From DASXZH01 sp963829965 (GTDB lineage Bacteria; Armatimonadota; Fimbriimonadia; Fimbriimonadales; Fimbriimonadaceae): DNA of 64,000 nt. Positions 8,778 through 17,292 of the stretch are shown here, piece by piece. The stretch covers positions 62,001 through 126,000 of the forward strand of contig CAWHLK010000021.1 in NCBI GenBank assembly GCA_963829965.1, read 5' to 3'. The notes beneath the pieces were generated by a model, which worked only from the letters and a program-made list of their open reading frames with translations, searched no databases and was not told the origin of the DNA. The stretch's first letter is position 1. The number at the start of each line of letters is the position of its first letter. Position numbers and translations under genes: made by a program.

Positions 8778-9877
8778 GAGTTCACCTGCTCGGGCAAGGG
8801 CTTGGCGCTCTTCATCACGAGAAGAAGCCAGCCAAGAACGCCCAGTCCGATTACAAATAAGAGGAGAAAGAGACCAATCACCCACCAGTTGGAAACCTCG
8901 GTGCGTTTCCACACATCGAAGCCCTTTGTCAGCAGAGTCTGGTCGCGGATGCCGTCTCTAAAAACAACCCCTCCAGCAACTCCGAGAAAGGCGGTGACGG
9001 CGGCCAAAATGGTCAGCTTGGTGCTGCCGGCTTTTCCGAGTTGAAGCGCAGCCAACGCCAGAGTTAGAACCAGCCCTAGGGCCCAGACCGCGGAAGAACC
9101 AAGATAGAGTGGACTTCCCAATGCTTTTTGGACGTCTGCCGGTTGAGTCGAATAGACCAGGGGGCCGACCGCGAGTTGGGCGAGGGCGCCGACAACGGTC
9201 ATGCCCGCTCCCACCTTCTTCAAAATCTTCTTGGCTTCCGGACCCACGGTCGGAAGATAGCTGTGCAGCATCAGCCATAGACCGCCAAGAATGAACCCGC
9301 CCACCATCACGAAAAGCCATCTTGGCATCATCGTGGGATCATGAGGCGCGGCCTGAAGGCCGGTCTTGGTGTTCGCGTACATGCCTTGCCACACTTCGGG
9401 CCTCAGCATGAGCGTCATATTCAGGGAATAGACTTGGCCAACTCCGCCGGCGAGGATAAGCGCACAAATGCTTTGGATCAGCACCGGCTTGCCTTCATGC
9501 GTTTTTTCGGCGATGCGGTACAGCAGCCAATAGATGGCCATGACCAGAAAGATCACCGAGATCCAGACGACGCCGATAAGAATGCTGCTTGTGTATAGAG
9601 CGCGGCCATAAAGCACTTGGGCAAAGAGCAAAGGCGGGATGCCCAGGTTGATCACATAGGTCATCACGATCGGGAGCCGGTGAGCGATGACCGAGGCCGC
9701 CGTTTGAAAGGCGGCATCGCCCCTGCGTCCCCTATAGGTGAAATAGCAGACCGCAAGCAGTGAACCGATTAGGATTTGAACAGCGAAGAAATGAAGCGCG
9801 AGGGTCAGGAGGCCCAACACCTTCATCAGCCAAACTGGCGCGGGTATCGGTATGGGATCGACGTGGGGGAACTGCAT
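8774..9877 (-). CDS. polytopic membrane protein, first gene of the bc/CydA-like respiratory operon
   Basis: A 367-residue protein with about ten predicted transmembrane helices and no haem c motif. The first helix region (VWLMKVLGLLTLALHFFAVQILIGSLLAV) contains a His and is followed by a short soluble loop. The overall pattern recalls a second, divergent CydA/CydB-like or NrfD-like subunit, but I cannot assign it. Its position at the head of the operon and the ATGA overlap with the Rieske gene make it very likely a structural subunit of the same complex. It could supply the missing partner (CydB-equivalent) for the CydA-like subunit at the operon's end. Confidence 0.75.
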   Translation of the reverse strand: MQFPHVDPIPIPAPVWLMKVLGLLTLALHFFAVQILIGSLLAVCYFTYRGRRGDAAFQTAASVIAHRLPIVMTYVINLGIPPLLFAQVLYGRALYTSSILIGVVWISVIFLVMAIYWLLYRIAEKTHEGKPVLIQSICALILAGGVGQVYSLNMTLMLRPEVWQGMYANTKTGLQAAPHDPTMMPRWLFVMVGGFILGGLWLMLHSYLPTVGPEAKKILKKVGAGMTVVGALAQLAVGPLVYSTQPADVQKALGSPLYLGSSAVWALGLVLTLALAALQLGKAGSTKLTILAAVTAFLGVAGGVVFRDGIRDQTLLTKGFDVWKRTEVSNWWVIGLFLLLFVIGLGVLGWLLLVMKSAKPLPEQVNS

Positions 9878-10048
9878 CGACGTGTATTGACTCCTTCAGA
9901 ACCACGAGCAGTGGCTCTTAAGGACAAATGGTACGTTGAGCGACGTCGATTTTCAAGCCGGAATTACTTTGTCAGAGGCACCTTGTCAAAGAAAGAAGGG
10001 ACGGCAAAAGCCAAAATATTGAGCTATATGCTCTGCTTGCCAGACCTG

Positions 10049-10765
10049 TCAGGACGGGGCCGGCACAACCCAAACGTGGCGACCGACTTCTTTGCCGACG
10101 GTGAGGTTCCTTTCCCCGATCTTCAAGTGGATCAGGGAATCGATCGAAGTGGAACCAACGGCTTCAAACTCAACGCCGGGAAGCAAACCGAGCTCTTCCA
10201 AATGCATCAAGAACTCGACGCGTTCGTCCGTCACTTTCTGCATTTTGAGCTTTGAGCCGACTGTCGCCGCTTCGAGTCTTACGCTGCCATCGTCCTCCTC
10301 CGGGTCCACTGGGTTGCCGTGGGGGCAAGTCTTGGGGTGATTCAGCTTGCGATCGATCTGATTGATAATGTCTTCACTGATATAATGTTCAAGCTTGCAG
10401 GCAAGTTCGTGCACATCGTTCCAGGGCAGCTCTACCGTGTCCACCAAGAAGCGCTCCAGAATCCGGTGGGCGCGGGTTAGCTGCTTCGCGACTTTTTCCC
10501 CTAGCGGCGTCAGCCGAATCCCTTGATAGGGTTCGTGCTCCACGAGCCCGAGTTCCGCCATCTTCTTCATCATGGTGGTGGCCGAACCGGCGGAAACGCA
10601 CATGTAGACCGCGAGTTCACCCGTGCTGACCCGATCGACTTCCTTTTGGAGCCTTAGAATGCCCTCAACATACTCCTCCACGCTTTCGCTGAAGGCGCGC
10701 TGTGTCTTGTGCTCGTCTCCCGGCCGGCAACTTGCGGGCACTCGAAGCGTGAACTCCTTGGGCAT
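10049..10765 (-). CDS. DtxR/MntR-family metal-dependent transcriptional regulator
   Basis: Predicted iron- or manganese-responsive repressor, 238 residues. The N-terminal winged helix (residues ~25-85, VEEYVEGILRLQ...STGELAVYMCVSAGSATTMMKKMAELGLVEHEPYQGIRLTPLGEKVA) is followed by the dimerisation/metal domain with AHRILERFLVDTVELPWNDVHELACKLEHYIS. A C-terminal FeoA/SH3-like domain ends the chain. The CPHGNP motif after the dimerisation domain is typical for the family. It is encoded just upstream and on the same strand as the haem/iron-sulfur respiratory operon (170 bases away), so control of that iron-rich operon is plausible. The inverted heptad repeat lies 34 bases upstream of its start. 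Confidence 0.93.
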   Translation of the reverse strand: MPKEFTLRVPASCRPGDEHKTQRAFSESVEEYVEGILRLQKEVDRVSTGELAVYMCVSAGSATTMMKKMAELGLVEHEPYQGIRLTPLGEKVAKQLTRAHRILERFLVDTVELPWNDVHELACKLEHYISEDIINQIDRKLNHPKTCPHGNPVDPEEDDGSVRLEAATVGSKLKMQKVTDERVEFLMHLEELGLLPGVEFEAVGSTSIDSLIHLKIGERNLTVGKEVGRHVWVVPAPS

Positions 10766-10798
10766 TTCAGAAGTATACAGGCAGGAACGGAGAGCCAG

Positions 10799-10940
10799 AG
10801 TATTGAGTGTTGAGTCTTGGGTTTTGGGTGTTTGGTTCGATTCCAGGGTTTCGGTTCAAAATATCGGCGCTTTGAAGCCTCCAAAAAGTAAAGGGCTGCC
10901 CCAGATCCTTGTCAATACTTGAAAATCAACACCCAAGACC
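10799..10940. repeat. inverted heptanucleotide array, locus A
   Basis: Consecutive 7-base units AGTATTG, AGTGTTG, AGTCTTG, GGTTTTG, GGTGTTT and GGTTCGA occupy 10799-10840. Four inverted units, CAATACT, TGAAAAT, CAACACC and CAAGACC, occupy 10913-10940. Consensus is AGTNTTG. The spacer of 72 bases has no gene. The same design occurs at 14270-14344 and 29041-29206. Confidence 0.8.
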
Positions 10941-11009
10941 CTTTGGGTCGTGATTTCAAAATCGCCTTACCACTGTCGAATTTGCAGGGATATCACGTAA
11001 AATGGCCCA

Positions 11010-11826
11010 ATGCGCCGATTCATACCCGCTCTCCTGCTTTCCGGCCTGGCGGCCGCGTGCTGTGCCCAATCGGATCTTATTGGTAAGAACCAATATCCCC
11101 AGTTTCGAACCTTGTCCGGGCTTAGCGGCTGTGGATATGGCGTATTGCTGGACGGTACGCCGTCTTTTGATGGCGCCATGGCTTTGAGCACGCCGATTGC
11201 CCAATCGCTTAGCGCGGGTCGCATAGCGATTGGCGCCGGTGACACCAGCAGCACTTGGTATCCGAGGTTCCTGAATTTCGACCCAAACGTGAATTTCGGG
11301 TTCTTTGGGGAAAGCTGAGGGGATGTTTGGTTTGGGGACGCCGTTCGGAAATTTTACGATTGGCGGAATGATCCTCAGCACGAAGTTCGATTCCTCGGAG
11401 AGCATTCAGTTCACACCGAAACTCGGGATCAGGAACATCGACCTCGGCGTGGGTGTTCAGGACGTTTTTGACCATGCTGGGGCTAACGGCCAGGATTTGG
11501 ACAATAAGATCGGTCTTGGCACCAGTCGCTCCTTTTACGGGGTCGTCACCGCCCAGTACGCCCCGGGCGGATTTGTTTCGGTGGGCACCGGTTCGCAGCG
11601 TTTTAACGGAGTATTTGGAAACACCAGCTAGAATTTCTTGCCCTGGCTGAAAGGAGTGGTGGAGTACGACACGTTCAACTGGAACTACGGCGTAGGTTTG
11701 AATCTGGGCCACTTCGCAATCGGCAAATCCGGGCCGGACGGTGAAGACCGATACGTGAACACAACGGCTTTTTTGGGGTTTGTCGCCGGCAAATACGCTA
11801 CTTGGTCGATCGCGATGAGTTTTTAA
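11010..11826 (+). pseudogene. decayed or mis-sequenced exported protein of unknown function
   Basis: A signal peptide (MRRFIPALLLSGLAAACCAQ) starts a reading frame that shifts by one base near 11300 (around TTTGGGGA). It continues as GLGTPFGNFTIGGMIL... until an in-frame TAG at 11629-11631, then resumes in the same frame as NFLPWLKGVVEYDTFNWNYG... to 11826. Joined, the product would be about 270 residues. The alternating aromatic/Gly pattern (NWNYGVGLNLGHFAIG) suggests an outer-membrane beta-barrel or beta-sheet protein. Unlike other frameshifted genes here it has both a frameshift and a nonsense codon, so true decay is more likely. I do not recognise the family. Confidence 0.6.
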
Positions 11827-11889
11827 GGGGTGACGGGTTACTTGTGACGAGAGACGCGTTCGGATAAAACTGAGGAGCGGCGCTCTCAG

Positions 11890-12403
11890 TCACACATTGA
11901 CCTTCGCAAACATTTCGTGGTCTTCCCACTTACCCGCAATTTCGATCATGGACGGCGAATAGCCTATCTTCGTAAAGCCGCATTTCATTAAGACCCTTTG
12001 CGAGGCTATGTTCCTGGGCATCACGTTTGCCTCGAGCCGGTGAAGATTGAGCTGGTTGAAGGCATATCCGCACACCTTACCGATGAATTCTGTGGCAATG
12101 CCTTTGCCCGTGCATTCGCAGTCCACGCCATAGCCAAGCCGACCGTTCTGAAAAGCGGCGTACTCCACGGCGGTTAGGTTAATGCTCGCGCAGAGCTTTT
12201 TTCCATCCCACACTCCAAATCGGAATTCCCTCCGACCTGCGCAACAGCTCCCAATAGTGCTCCAGTCGCTTTTGCTGATAGGCCAGCTCAAAGAAGCCTC
12301 TCGGCACAATCGGCGTCCACGGCATGAGGTGTTCCCGATTCCTGATGTGGTAATCGAGCAGGGCAGGCGCATCGCTTACCTCCAACAGGCGGAGCAAATA
12401 CAC
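11890..12403 (-). CDS. GNAT-family N-acetyltransferase (RimJ/RimL-like), one frameshift
   Basis: Acetyl-CoA-dependent acetyltransferase of about 170 residues. The N-terminal part (MYLLRLLEVSDAPALLDYHIRNREHLMPW, first frame) is typical of RimJ/RimL enzymes acting on protein N-termini or small amines. The C-terminal part in a second frame carries LGYGVDCECTGKGIATE, the acetyl-CoA loop region, and LNLHRLEANVMPRNIASQRVLMKCGF. Removing one base from CCC at 12228-12230 joins RRSE directly to EFRFGVWDG and restores the whole domain, so the shift is an inserted base. The substrate cannot be told. It is located between the decayed gene and tRNA-Lys. Confidence 0.8.
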
Positions 12404-12433
12404 GCCCTATTGTAGAACGGTTTTTGTCGAGAG

Positions 12434-12509
12434 TGGTGAGTCGGCTGGGACTCGAACCCAGGACCCACGCCTTAAAAGGGCGTTGCTCTACCTACTGAGC
12501 TACCGACTC
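12434..12509 (-). tRNA. tRNA-Lys (anticodon TTT)
   Basis: Complete cloverleaf on the minus strand. The 7-bp acceptor stem pairs 12503-12509 with 12438-12444 and the discriminator base is A. The CCA end is encoded (12434-12436). The anticodon loop is CTTTTAA, closed by ACGCC/GGCGT. The T arm contains GGTTCGAGTCC. Confidence 0.97.
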
Positions 12510-12632
12510 GCGGGAATAGCAATGATACCACTGCTGGGTGACGTGGAACGCGTGAAGGGGGAAGCAACCCGAGACAAAGTGGGGGCGAGCCCGACCGATT
12601 TTCCTGGTGCCCCGTCGCTTAGCGCAGCCGAT

Positions 12633-14252
12633 TTACGCCACGGAGATCTTTGCCTTTCGCTGGACCGCGGCCTTGACCAAACCCTGGAAGAGGGGATGCG
12701 GGCGGTTCGGGCGCGACTTGAACTCCGGATGAGCCTGAGTGCCAATAAAGAACGGATGAGCGGGGATCTCGACCATCTCCACCAAACGGTAATCCGGCGA
12801 AACGCCTGAAATCACCATGCCACATTCGTTCAGTTTCTCACGGAAATCGTTATTCACCTCATACCGGTGGCGATGCCTCTCCGAGATTCGGGAGCCCTGG
12901 TAAAGCTCGTAAGCTAGGGTACCGGAGGTGATGTTGCAAGGATAGGCACCCAACCGCATGGTTGCGCCTTTGTCTTTAACGCCTCGTTGCTCGGGCAGAA
13001 GATGGATGACGGGATAGGGTGGGTTGTCTGCCATCTCTTCGCTGTTGGCATCCGCCAAACCGCAAACATTGCGGGCGAATTCGATCACTGCCATCTGGAG
13101 ACCAAGACAAATTCCCAGGAACGGCAGGCCGGTTTCACGGGCATATTTGATGGCCGCGATCTTGCCTTCCACTCCTCGCATGCCAAACCCCGGGGCGACG
13201 ACCAGGCCGTCTACTCCACACAAGAAATCTTCCGGCGACTTGGCGCTTTCCAGACTGTCGCTCTCGATCCAGGTGATGTCCACCCGGCTGTCGTTCGGGA
13301 TTCCCGCGTGGATCAGCGCTTCACTAATGGATTTGTAGGCGTCGCCATTGCTGGTGTACTTGCCCACCACCGCGATTGGGCAGGAATTGCTTGGACTCTT
13401 CAACGTATCCACCAAGCTTTCCCATTCCTTCAGGTTGGAGGGCCGTTTCTCCATGCCAAGCCGTTCGATCACGAAATCGCCCAGGCCGGATGCTTCGAAA
13501 CAGAGCGGCACTTCGTAGATCGTGGACACATCCAGTGACTCCACAACCGCACGGCTGGGAACATCGCAAAAGAGACTGATTTTCTCCTTGACATCCTCGT
13601 CCAGCGGCACTTCACTGCGGCAGACGAGCACGTCCGGCGAGATACCGATTTCTCGAAGCTTGTACACGCTGTGCTGAGTTGGCTTGGTTTTGACTTCGTG
13701 CCACGGCCCGACCTGGGGAACGAGGGTCACATGAACGTACATCGTGTTTTCGGATCCCACGTCCTTTCGCATTTGCCTGATGGCTTCCAGGAACGGCAGG
13801 CTCTCGATGTCGCCGACTGTTCCGCCTATTTCGGCGATGACCACGTCCGCTTCCTGCTCTTTAGCCAGGAGCATGATGCTCTTCTTGATTTCGTTGGTGA
13901 CGTGAGGGATGACTTGGACGGTCGCGCCCAAATAGTCGCCACGGCGCTCGGCTTGAATCACGCTTTGATAGACTTTACCGGTGGTGATGGAGGAGTTGCG
14001 GGTGCAGGCCACATCCATGAACCGCTCGTAATGGCCCAGATCGAGGTCGGTTTCGGCCGCGTCCTCAGTGACGAACACTTCGCCGTGCTGGTAGGGGTTC
14101 ATGGTGCCCGCGTCCACGTTGATGTAGGGGTCGAGCTTCATAGGCGCAACCGTGTAGCCGCGATTTCGGAGCAGCCGGCCCAGGCTGGCAGTTGTGATCC
14201 CCTTGCCTATCGAACTGACGACGCCTCCCGTTACGAAGATGAACTTAGTCAA
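12633..14252 (-). CDS. pyrG: CTP synthase
   Basis: Glutamine-dependent amination of UTP to CTP, the final step of de novo pyrimidine nucleotide synthesis. At 539 residues it has the usual length. The N-terminal synthetase domain opens with MTKFIFVTGGVVSSIGKGI (P-loop-like) and contains MKLDPYINVDAGTMNPYQHGEVFVT and IAEIGGTVGDIES. The C-terminal class I glutamine amidotransferase domain has the catalytic Cys in FLGICLGLQ and the His-x-Glu of AHPEF. The start codon is the expected one. An inverted heptad array begins 18 bases upstream of the start. Confidence 0.98.
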   Translation of the reverse strand: MTKFIFVTGGVVSSIGKGITTASLGRLLRNRGYTVAPMKLDPYINVDAGTMNPYQHGEVFVTEDAAETDLDLGHYERFMDVACTRNSSITTGKVYQSVIQAERRGDYLGATVQVIPHVTNEIKKSIMLLAKEQEADVVIAEIGGTVGDIESLPFLEAIRQMRKDVGSENTMYVHVTLVPQVGPWHEVKTKPTQHSVYKLREIGISPDVLVCRSEVPLDEDVKEKISLFCDVPSRAVVESLDVSTIYEVPLCFEASGLGDFVIERLGMEKRPSNLKEWESLVDTLKSPSNSCPIAVVGKYTSNGDAYKSISEALIHAGIPNDSRVDITWIESDSLESAKSPEDFLCGVDGLVVAPGFGMRGVEGKIAAIKYARETGLPFLGICLGLQMAVIEFARNVCGLADANSEEMADNPPYPVIHLLPEQRGVKDKGATMRLGAYPCNITSGTLAYELYQGSRISERHRHRYEVNNDFREKLNECGMVISGVSPDYRLVEMVEIPAHPFFIGTQAHPEFKSRPNRPHPLFQGLVKAAVQRKAKISVA

Positions 14253-14269
14253 CCCTTTCTCCTTCGGAG

Positions 14270-14344
14270 AGTGTTGAGTTTTAAAGTGTTGAGTGTTAAG
14301 ATTCCGGATTCCGGCTCAACACTCAATACCCAATACTTAACACT
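14270..14344. repeat. inverted heptanucleotide array, locus B
   Basis: Forward units AGTGTTG and AGTTTTA (14270-14283), then after one extra A, AGTGTTG and AGTGTTA (14285-14298). Four inverted units, CAACACT, CAATACC, CAATACT and TAACACT, follow at 14317-14344. The 18-base spacer holds ATTCCGG twice. The two arms can fold into an imperfect ~30-bp hairpin directly upstream of pyrG. Confidence 0.85.
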
Positions 14345-14470
14345 TGTGCTCCTCGCACACACCCAACAAACCCAAACGCAACGCGCGCTAGGGTTTCCTG
14401 GGGGTTTTGTGAATTCTACCGGGATGATGCGGGCAATCGGCTTGCAACTTTTTGGAAGTTCTAAAAATTG

Positions 14471-15652
14471 CTATAACTCGGCCTGAATTGCATGTCTAAC
14501 GCGTGCGGCCTTTTCTCTTGCTGCCTCAACTGTCCCGGCGCGAGCGAGGGCGACGCCCATGCGTCGATGCCCGTCGATCTCCGGCTTGCCAAAAAGGCGC
14601 AGTTGGGTGTCCGGTTCTTCCAAGGCCTTTTCTAGATTGAGAAAGCGGATCGAACTGGATTTGCCTTCGGCGACGAGGGCATAAGAAGCCGATGGCCCGA
14701 ATTGCCGGATTGACGGGATGGGCAGTCCGAGAATGGCTCGGGCGTGAAGCGCGAACTCCGACAGATCCTGCGAAATCAGGGTCACCAGGCCGGTGTCGTG
14801 GGGACGGGGCGAGACCTCGCTGAAAATGACTGCGTCGCCCTTCACAAAAAGCTCCACTCCGAAAATACCGCGCCCGCCCAGATCATCGGTGACCGCTTTG
14901 GCTATTCGGTGGGCTTCGTTCAAGGCAACATCACTCATGGGATGGGGCTGCCAGGACTCGATGTAATCGCCGGCAACCTGGCGATGTCCCACCGGCTCGC
15001 AGAAGCTTGTTCCACCCGTATGCCGGACCGTAAGCATGGTGATCTCATAGTCAAAATCGACGAAGCCCTCCACGATGACCTTGCCGCCACCCGCTCGGCC
15101 GCCTTCTTGGGCATAGTTCCAGGCTTGTTCTATCTGGCCAGTATTGCGCAGGGTCGATTGGCCTTTGCCCGAGGAACTCATGATCGGTTTGACCACACAG
15201 GGCAAGCCTATTTCTTGAACGGCGAGCCCAAACTCCTCGCGCGTGCCGGCAAACCGGTACGGCGAGGTGCGCAAATCCAACTGTTCGGCGGCAAGCCGCC
15301 GAATGCCCTCTCGGTTCATGGTCAGCTTTGCCGCCCTCGCAGTGGGAATCACCGTGTAGCCTTCCAACTCCAATCCCACAAGGGTATCGGTTGCAATCGC
15401 CTCGATTTCCGGCACGATTAAATGAGGCTTTTCCTGCTCCACCAGCCTCCGCAAAGCCGACCCATCCAGCATCGAAAGCACATGGGAGCGGTGGGCCACC
15501 TGCATGGCGGGTGCATTGGCGTAACGGTCGGCGGCAATGACTTCAACCCCGAAGCGTTGAAGCTCGATCACCACTTCCTTGCCCAACTCCCCTGAGCCAA
15601 GCATGAGAACCCGTGTCGCGGAAGGGCTTAGAGGAGTGCCGATTGAAACCAT
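14471..15652 (-). CDS. purT: formate-dependent phosphoribosylglycinamide formyltransferase
   Basis: ATP-grasp enzyme that makes formyl-GAR from GAR, formate and ATP in purine synthesis without a folate donor. The 393 residues show the N-terminal Rossmann-like segment (VLMLGSGELGKEVVIELQRFGVEVIAADRY), the ATP-grasp centre (PCVVKPIMSSSGKGQS; KVIVEGFVDFDYEITMLTVR), and the magnesium/substrate part (FGVELFVKGDAVIFSEVSPRPHDTG). Length and motifs match PurT. Its start is 8 bases after the stop of the putative nuclease gene, so it may be transcribed with that pair. pyrG follows on the same strand after the heptad array. Confidence 0.97.
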   Translation of the reverse strand: MVSIGTPLSPSATRVLMLGSGELGKEVVIELQRFGVEVIAADRYANAPAMQVAHRSHVLSMLDGSALRRLVEQEKPHLIVPEIEAIATDTLVGLELEGYTVIPTARAAKLTMNREGIRRLAAEQLDLRTSPYRFAGTREEFGLAVQEIGLPCVVKPIMSSSGKGQSTLRNTGQIEQAWNYAQEGGRAGGGKVIVEGFVDFDYEITMLTVRHTGGTSFCEPVGHRQVAGDYIESWQPHPMSDVALNEAHRIAKAVTDDLGGRGIFGVELFVKGDAVIFSEVSPRPHDTGLVTLISQDLSEFALHARAILGLPIPSIRQFGPSASYALVAEGKSSSIRFLNLEKALEEPDTQLRLFGKPEIDGHRRMGVALARAGTVEAAREKAARVRHAIQAEL

Positions 15653-15660
15653 GGCCTTAC

Positions 15661-16161
15661 CTAGACTCTGACGGCGGGATAGTTTGGAAAGGCCGTATTG
15701 TATCGATCAAAGTCAACAACCTCGATATCGATCCGATCCGACCAACTCCATGTCTTCGCAAATGTTCCTTCGAGCTTGGTCTTGAGGGTTCCTAGTAAAG
15801 CCGCACGGTCAAACGTCGAGGAGTCTATCAGCACCAAAAAAAGAGTCTTTCGAGGCTGGAACGGCGGTGTTCTCCACGCCAAATATGCAACAGTTCCGGT
15901 GAACTTAGCCTCGATCAAAAAGCGAAAATCGTTGTTCGAGACATCCTTACCAAATTTTTCGCCCGCGTCTTGTTGATGCTTTTCAGGCACCGCAGGATCG
16001 CTGTAATCCTTGACCTCTATCCAGACTTCTCGGTTTGCTTCGCTTAAGCGGAAGTCAACGCCTTTCCACACGGTATTTCCATCCCCTGGTGTTACGCCGT
16101 GGCGAATTGCGTTAAGGGCATTCGAAAAATCGAACTCGATGTGCTTCTCGAGGAACTTCAT
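15661..16161 (-). CDS. putative PD-(D/E)XK-type nuclease, partner of the upstream ATPase
   Basis: A 166-residue soluble protein that I do not recognise as a named family. The segment GVDFRLSEANREVWIEVKDYSD places Asp36 a short distance before Glu49-x-Lys51 (IEVK), the spacing and hydrophobic beta-strand context of a PD-(D/E)XK metal-dependent nuclease core. The start (ATG 16161) overlaps the stop of the ATPase gene as ATGA, so the two proteins are made together and probably interact. A DNA- or RNA-cleaving effector controlled by the ATPase is a reasonable inference. It could instead be a non-nuclease protein with a chance motif. Confidence 0.6.
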   Translation of the reverse strand: MKFLEKHIEFDFSNALNAIRHGVTPGDGNTVWKGVDFRLSEANREVWIEVKDYSDPAVPEKHQQDAGEKFGKDVSNNDFRFLIEAKFTGTVAYLAWRTPPFQPRKTLFLVLIDSSTFDRAALLGTLKTKLEGTFAKTWSWSDRIDIEVVDFDRYNTAFPNYPAVRV

Positions 16162-17189
16162 CTGGCCGATCCTTTTGAAGCACGCTTGATATCGCGATCA
16201 AACAATGAGCCATATTCATCGAGTATCCGGTTAGGCTGAAGCTGTGCAAAATCTTTCGCATCGTTTACGGAAGTTCCCTCTGCGTTAGTTTCTAGACTGA
16301 AAAACCTGACCTTGTCGGCAACTCTTGCCTGGAGGTCCAGTTCTTTGAGGATGACGTAACTATGAGTTGCCAGAAATACCTGAACGTCCTGGCGAGCAAG
16401 ATCGAGAATTATCTGCACGACCTGTTCCATCAGGATCGGGTTTAGGTTGACTTCCGGCTCATCCCAGAACAGTACTGCCCCCGGCCCGAGCCATCCACCC
16501 TGATAGAGACGAAATAACGTGGCAATCCTGCGGATACCTTCTGCGATCAAGGGCATCGGAATGCGGCCGCTCACAGTTTCAATGTAAAACCGTTCCCCAT
16601 CGAGTTCCAATTTGCCCCCTATCAACTCGTGAAAGTAATTTGCATCCCGTGCGGTCAGTTTTTCCAGTTCTCTTTTTTCTGGGGAAAGCAAAAGTCCTAC
16701 GATGTCCCGGTGAGTGAGATCGAAGTCTATGTTGTGCAGGTCGTATGTTGAGAGAAATGCCCTTGTGTGTCCCATCATGTCGACAGCTGGAATGAAAACC
16801 GGCCTGCTTGGTGTAGGCAGGAATTCGATGGAGCCCCGTACTCCTGAGCGTTCATAAAACTCGCTCGGGAGCACCCTCTTGAACGGCTTATGCCATCCGT
16901 TTCCTCCAAACTGGCCGCTAGCGCTCCCGTCATCCTCATCACCCAACCGGACCAAGCTGTTCTCGCTGTCGACTTGGTAAACATCCCGCCAGAGGTTTGG
17001 TCCATAAGTCTTGTTTTGCACAGCGGATAGCTGCCACGCAAACAAGGCCTTCAAAACATGGGTTTTGCCGGCTCCGTTCTCGCCAATGAAGGCATTTACG
17101 CCCTTCGAAAACTCGAACTTTGCATCCGAAAACGCAGTAAAGTTCCTTAGTTCAAGAGTTTCATGAAACGGGTGCGATGTGGACCTCAT
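16158..17189 (-). CDS. AAA/ABC-type ATPase of the OLD-like (AAA15/AAA21) group
   Basis: A 343-residue ATPase related to the head domains of OLD, RecF and SMC proteins. It starts with the characteristic LELRNFTAFSDAKFEFSKGVNAFIGENGAGKTHVLKALF, with Walker A at 36-43. A signature-like helix AEGIRRIATLFRL spans 216-228, Walker B AVLFWDEPE spans 238-246, and a switch His is at 276 (LATHS). There is no TOPRIM domain, unlike full OLD nucleases. Instead a small PD-(D/E)XK-like gene overlaps its 3' end. Two-gene ATPase-effector pairs of this kind (Septu, PARIS, Gabija-like) are commonly anti-phage systems. A housekeeping role cannot be excluded. Confidence 0.85.
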   Translation of the reverse strand: MRSTSHPFHETLELRNFTAFSDAKFEFSKGVNAFIGENGAGKTHVLKALFAWQLSAVQNKTYGPNLWRDVYQVDSENSLVRLGDEDDGSASGQFGGNGWHKPFKRVLPSEFYERSGVRGSIEFLPTPSRPVFIPAVDMMGHTRAFLSTYDLHNIDFDLTHRDIVGLLLSPEKRELEKLTARDANYFHELIGGKLELDGERFYIETVSGRIPMPLIAEGIRRIATLFRLYQGGWLGPGAVLFWDEPEVNLNPILMEQVVQIILDLARQDVQVFLATHSYVILKELDLQARVADKVRFFSLETNAEGTSVNDAKDFAQLQPNRILDEYGSLFDRDIKRASKGSAR

Positions 17190-17292
17190 GACCTTCCATC
17201 GATTGTGACCTACTTTGGGGCTCGACGTTTCCGTATCGAATGTTCAGCTGACTGATAACCCGTAAGCCAAATCGTTCCATCGCAGTTCATTC

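Noticed and set aside
10827..10850. tRNA T-arm-like GGTTCGATTCC inside heptad locus A
   Set aside because: No acceptor, D or anticodon stem can be formed around it, so it is not a tRNA or tRNA fragment I can support.
13671..14486. 271-codon plus-strand open frame opposite pyrG
   Set aside because: It runs through the inverted heptad array and antisense to CTP synthase; no domain is recognisable.
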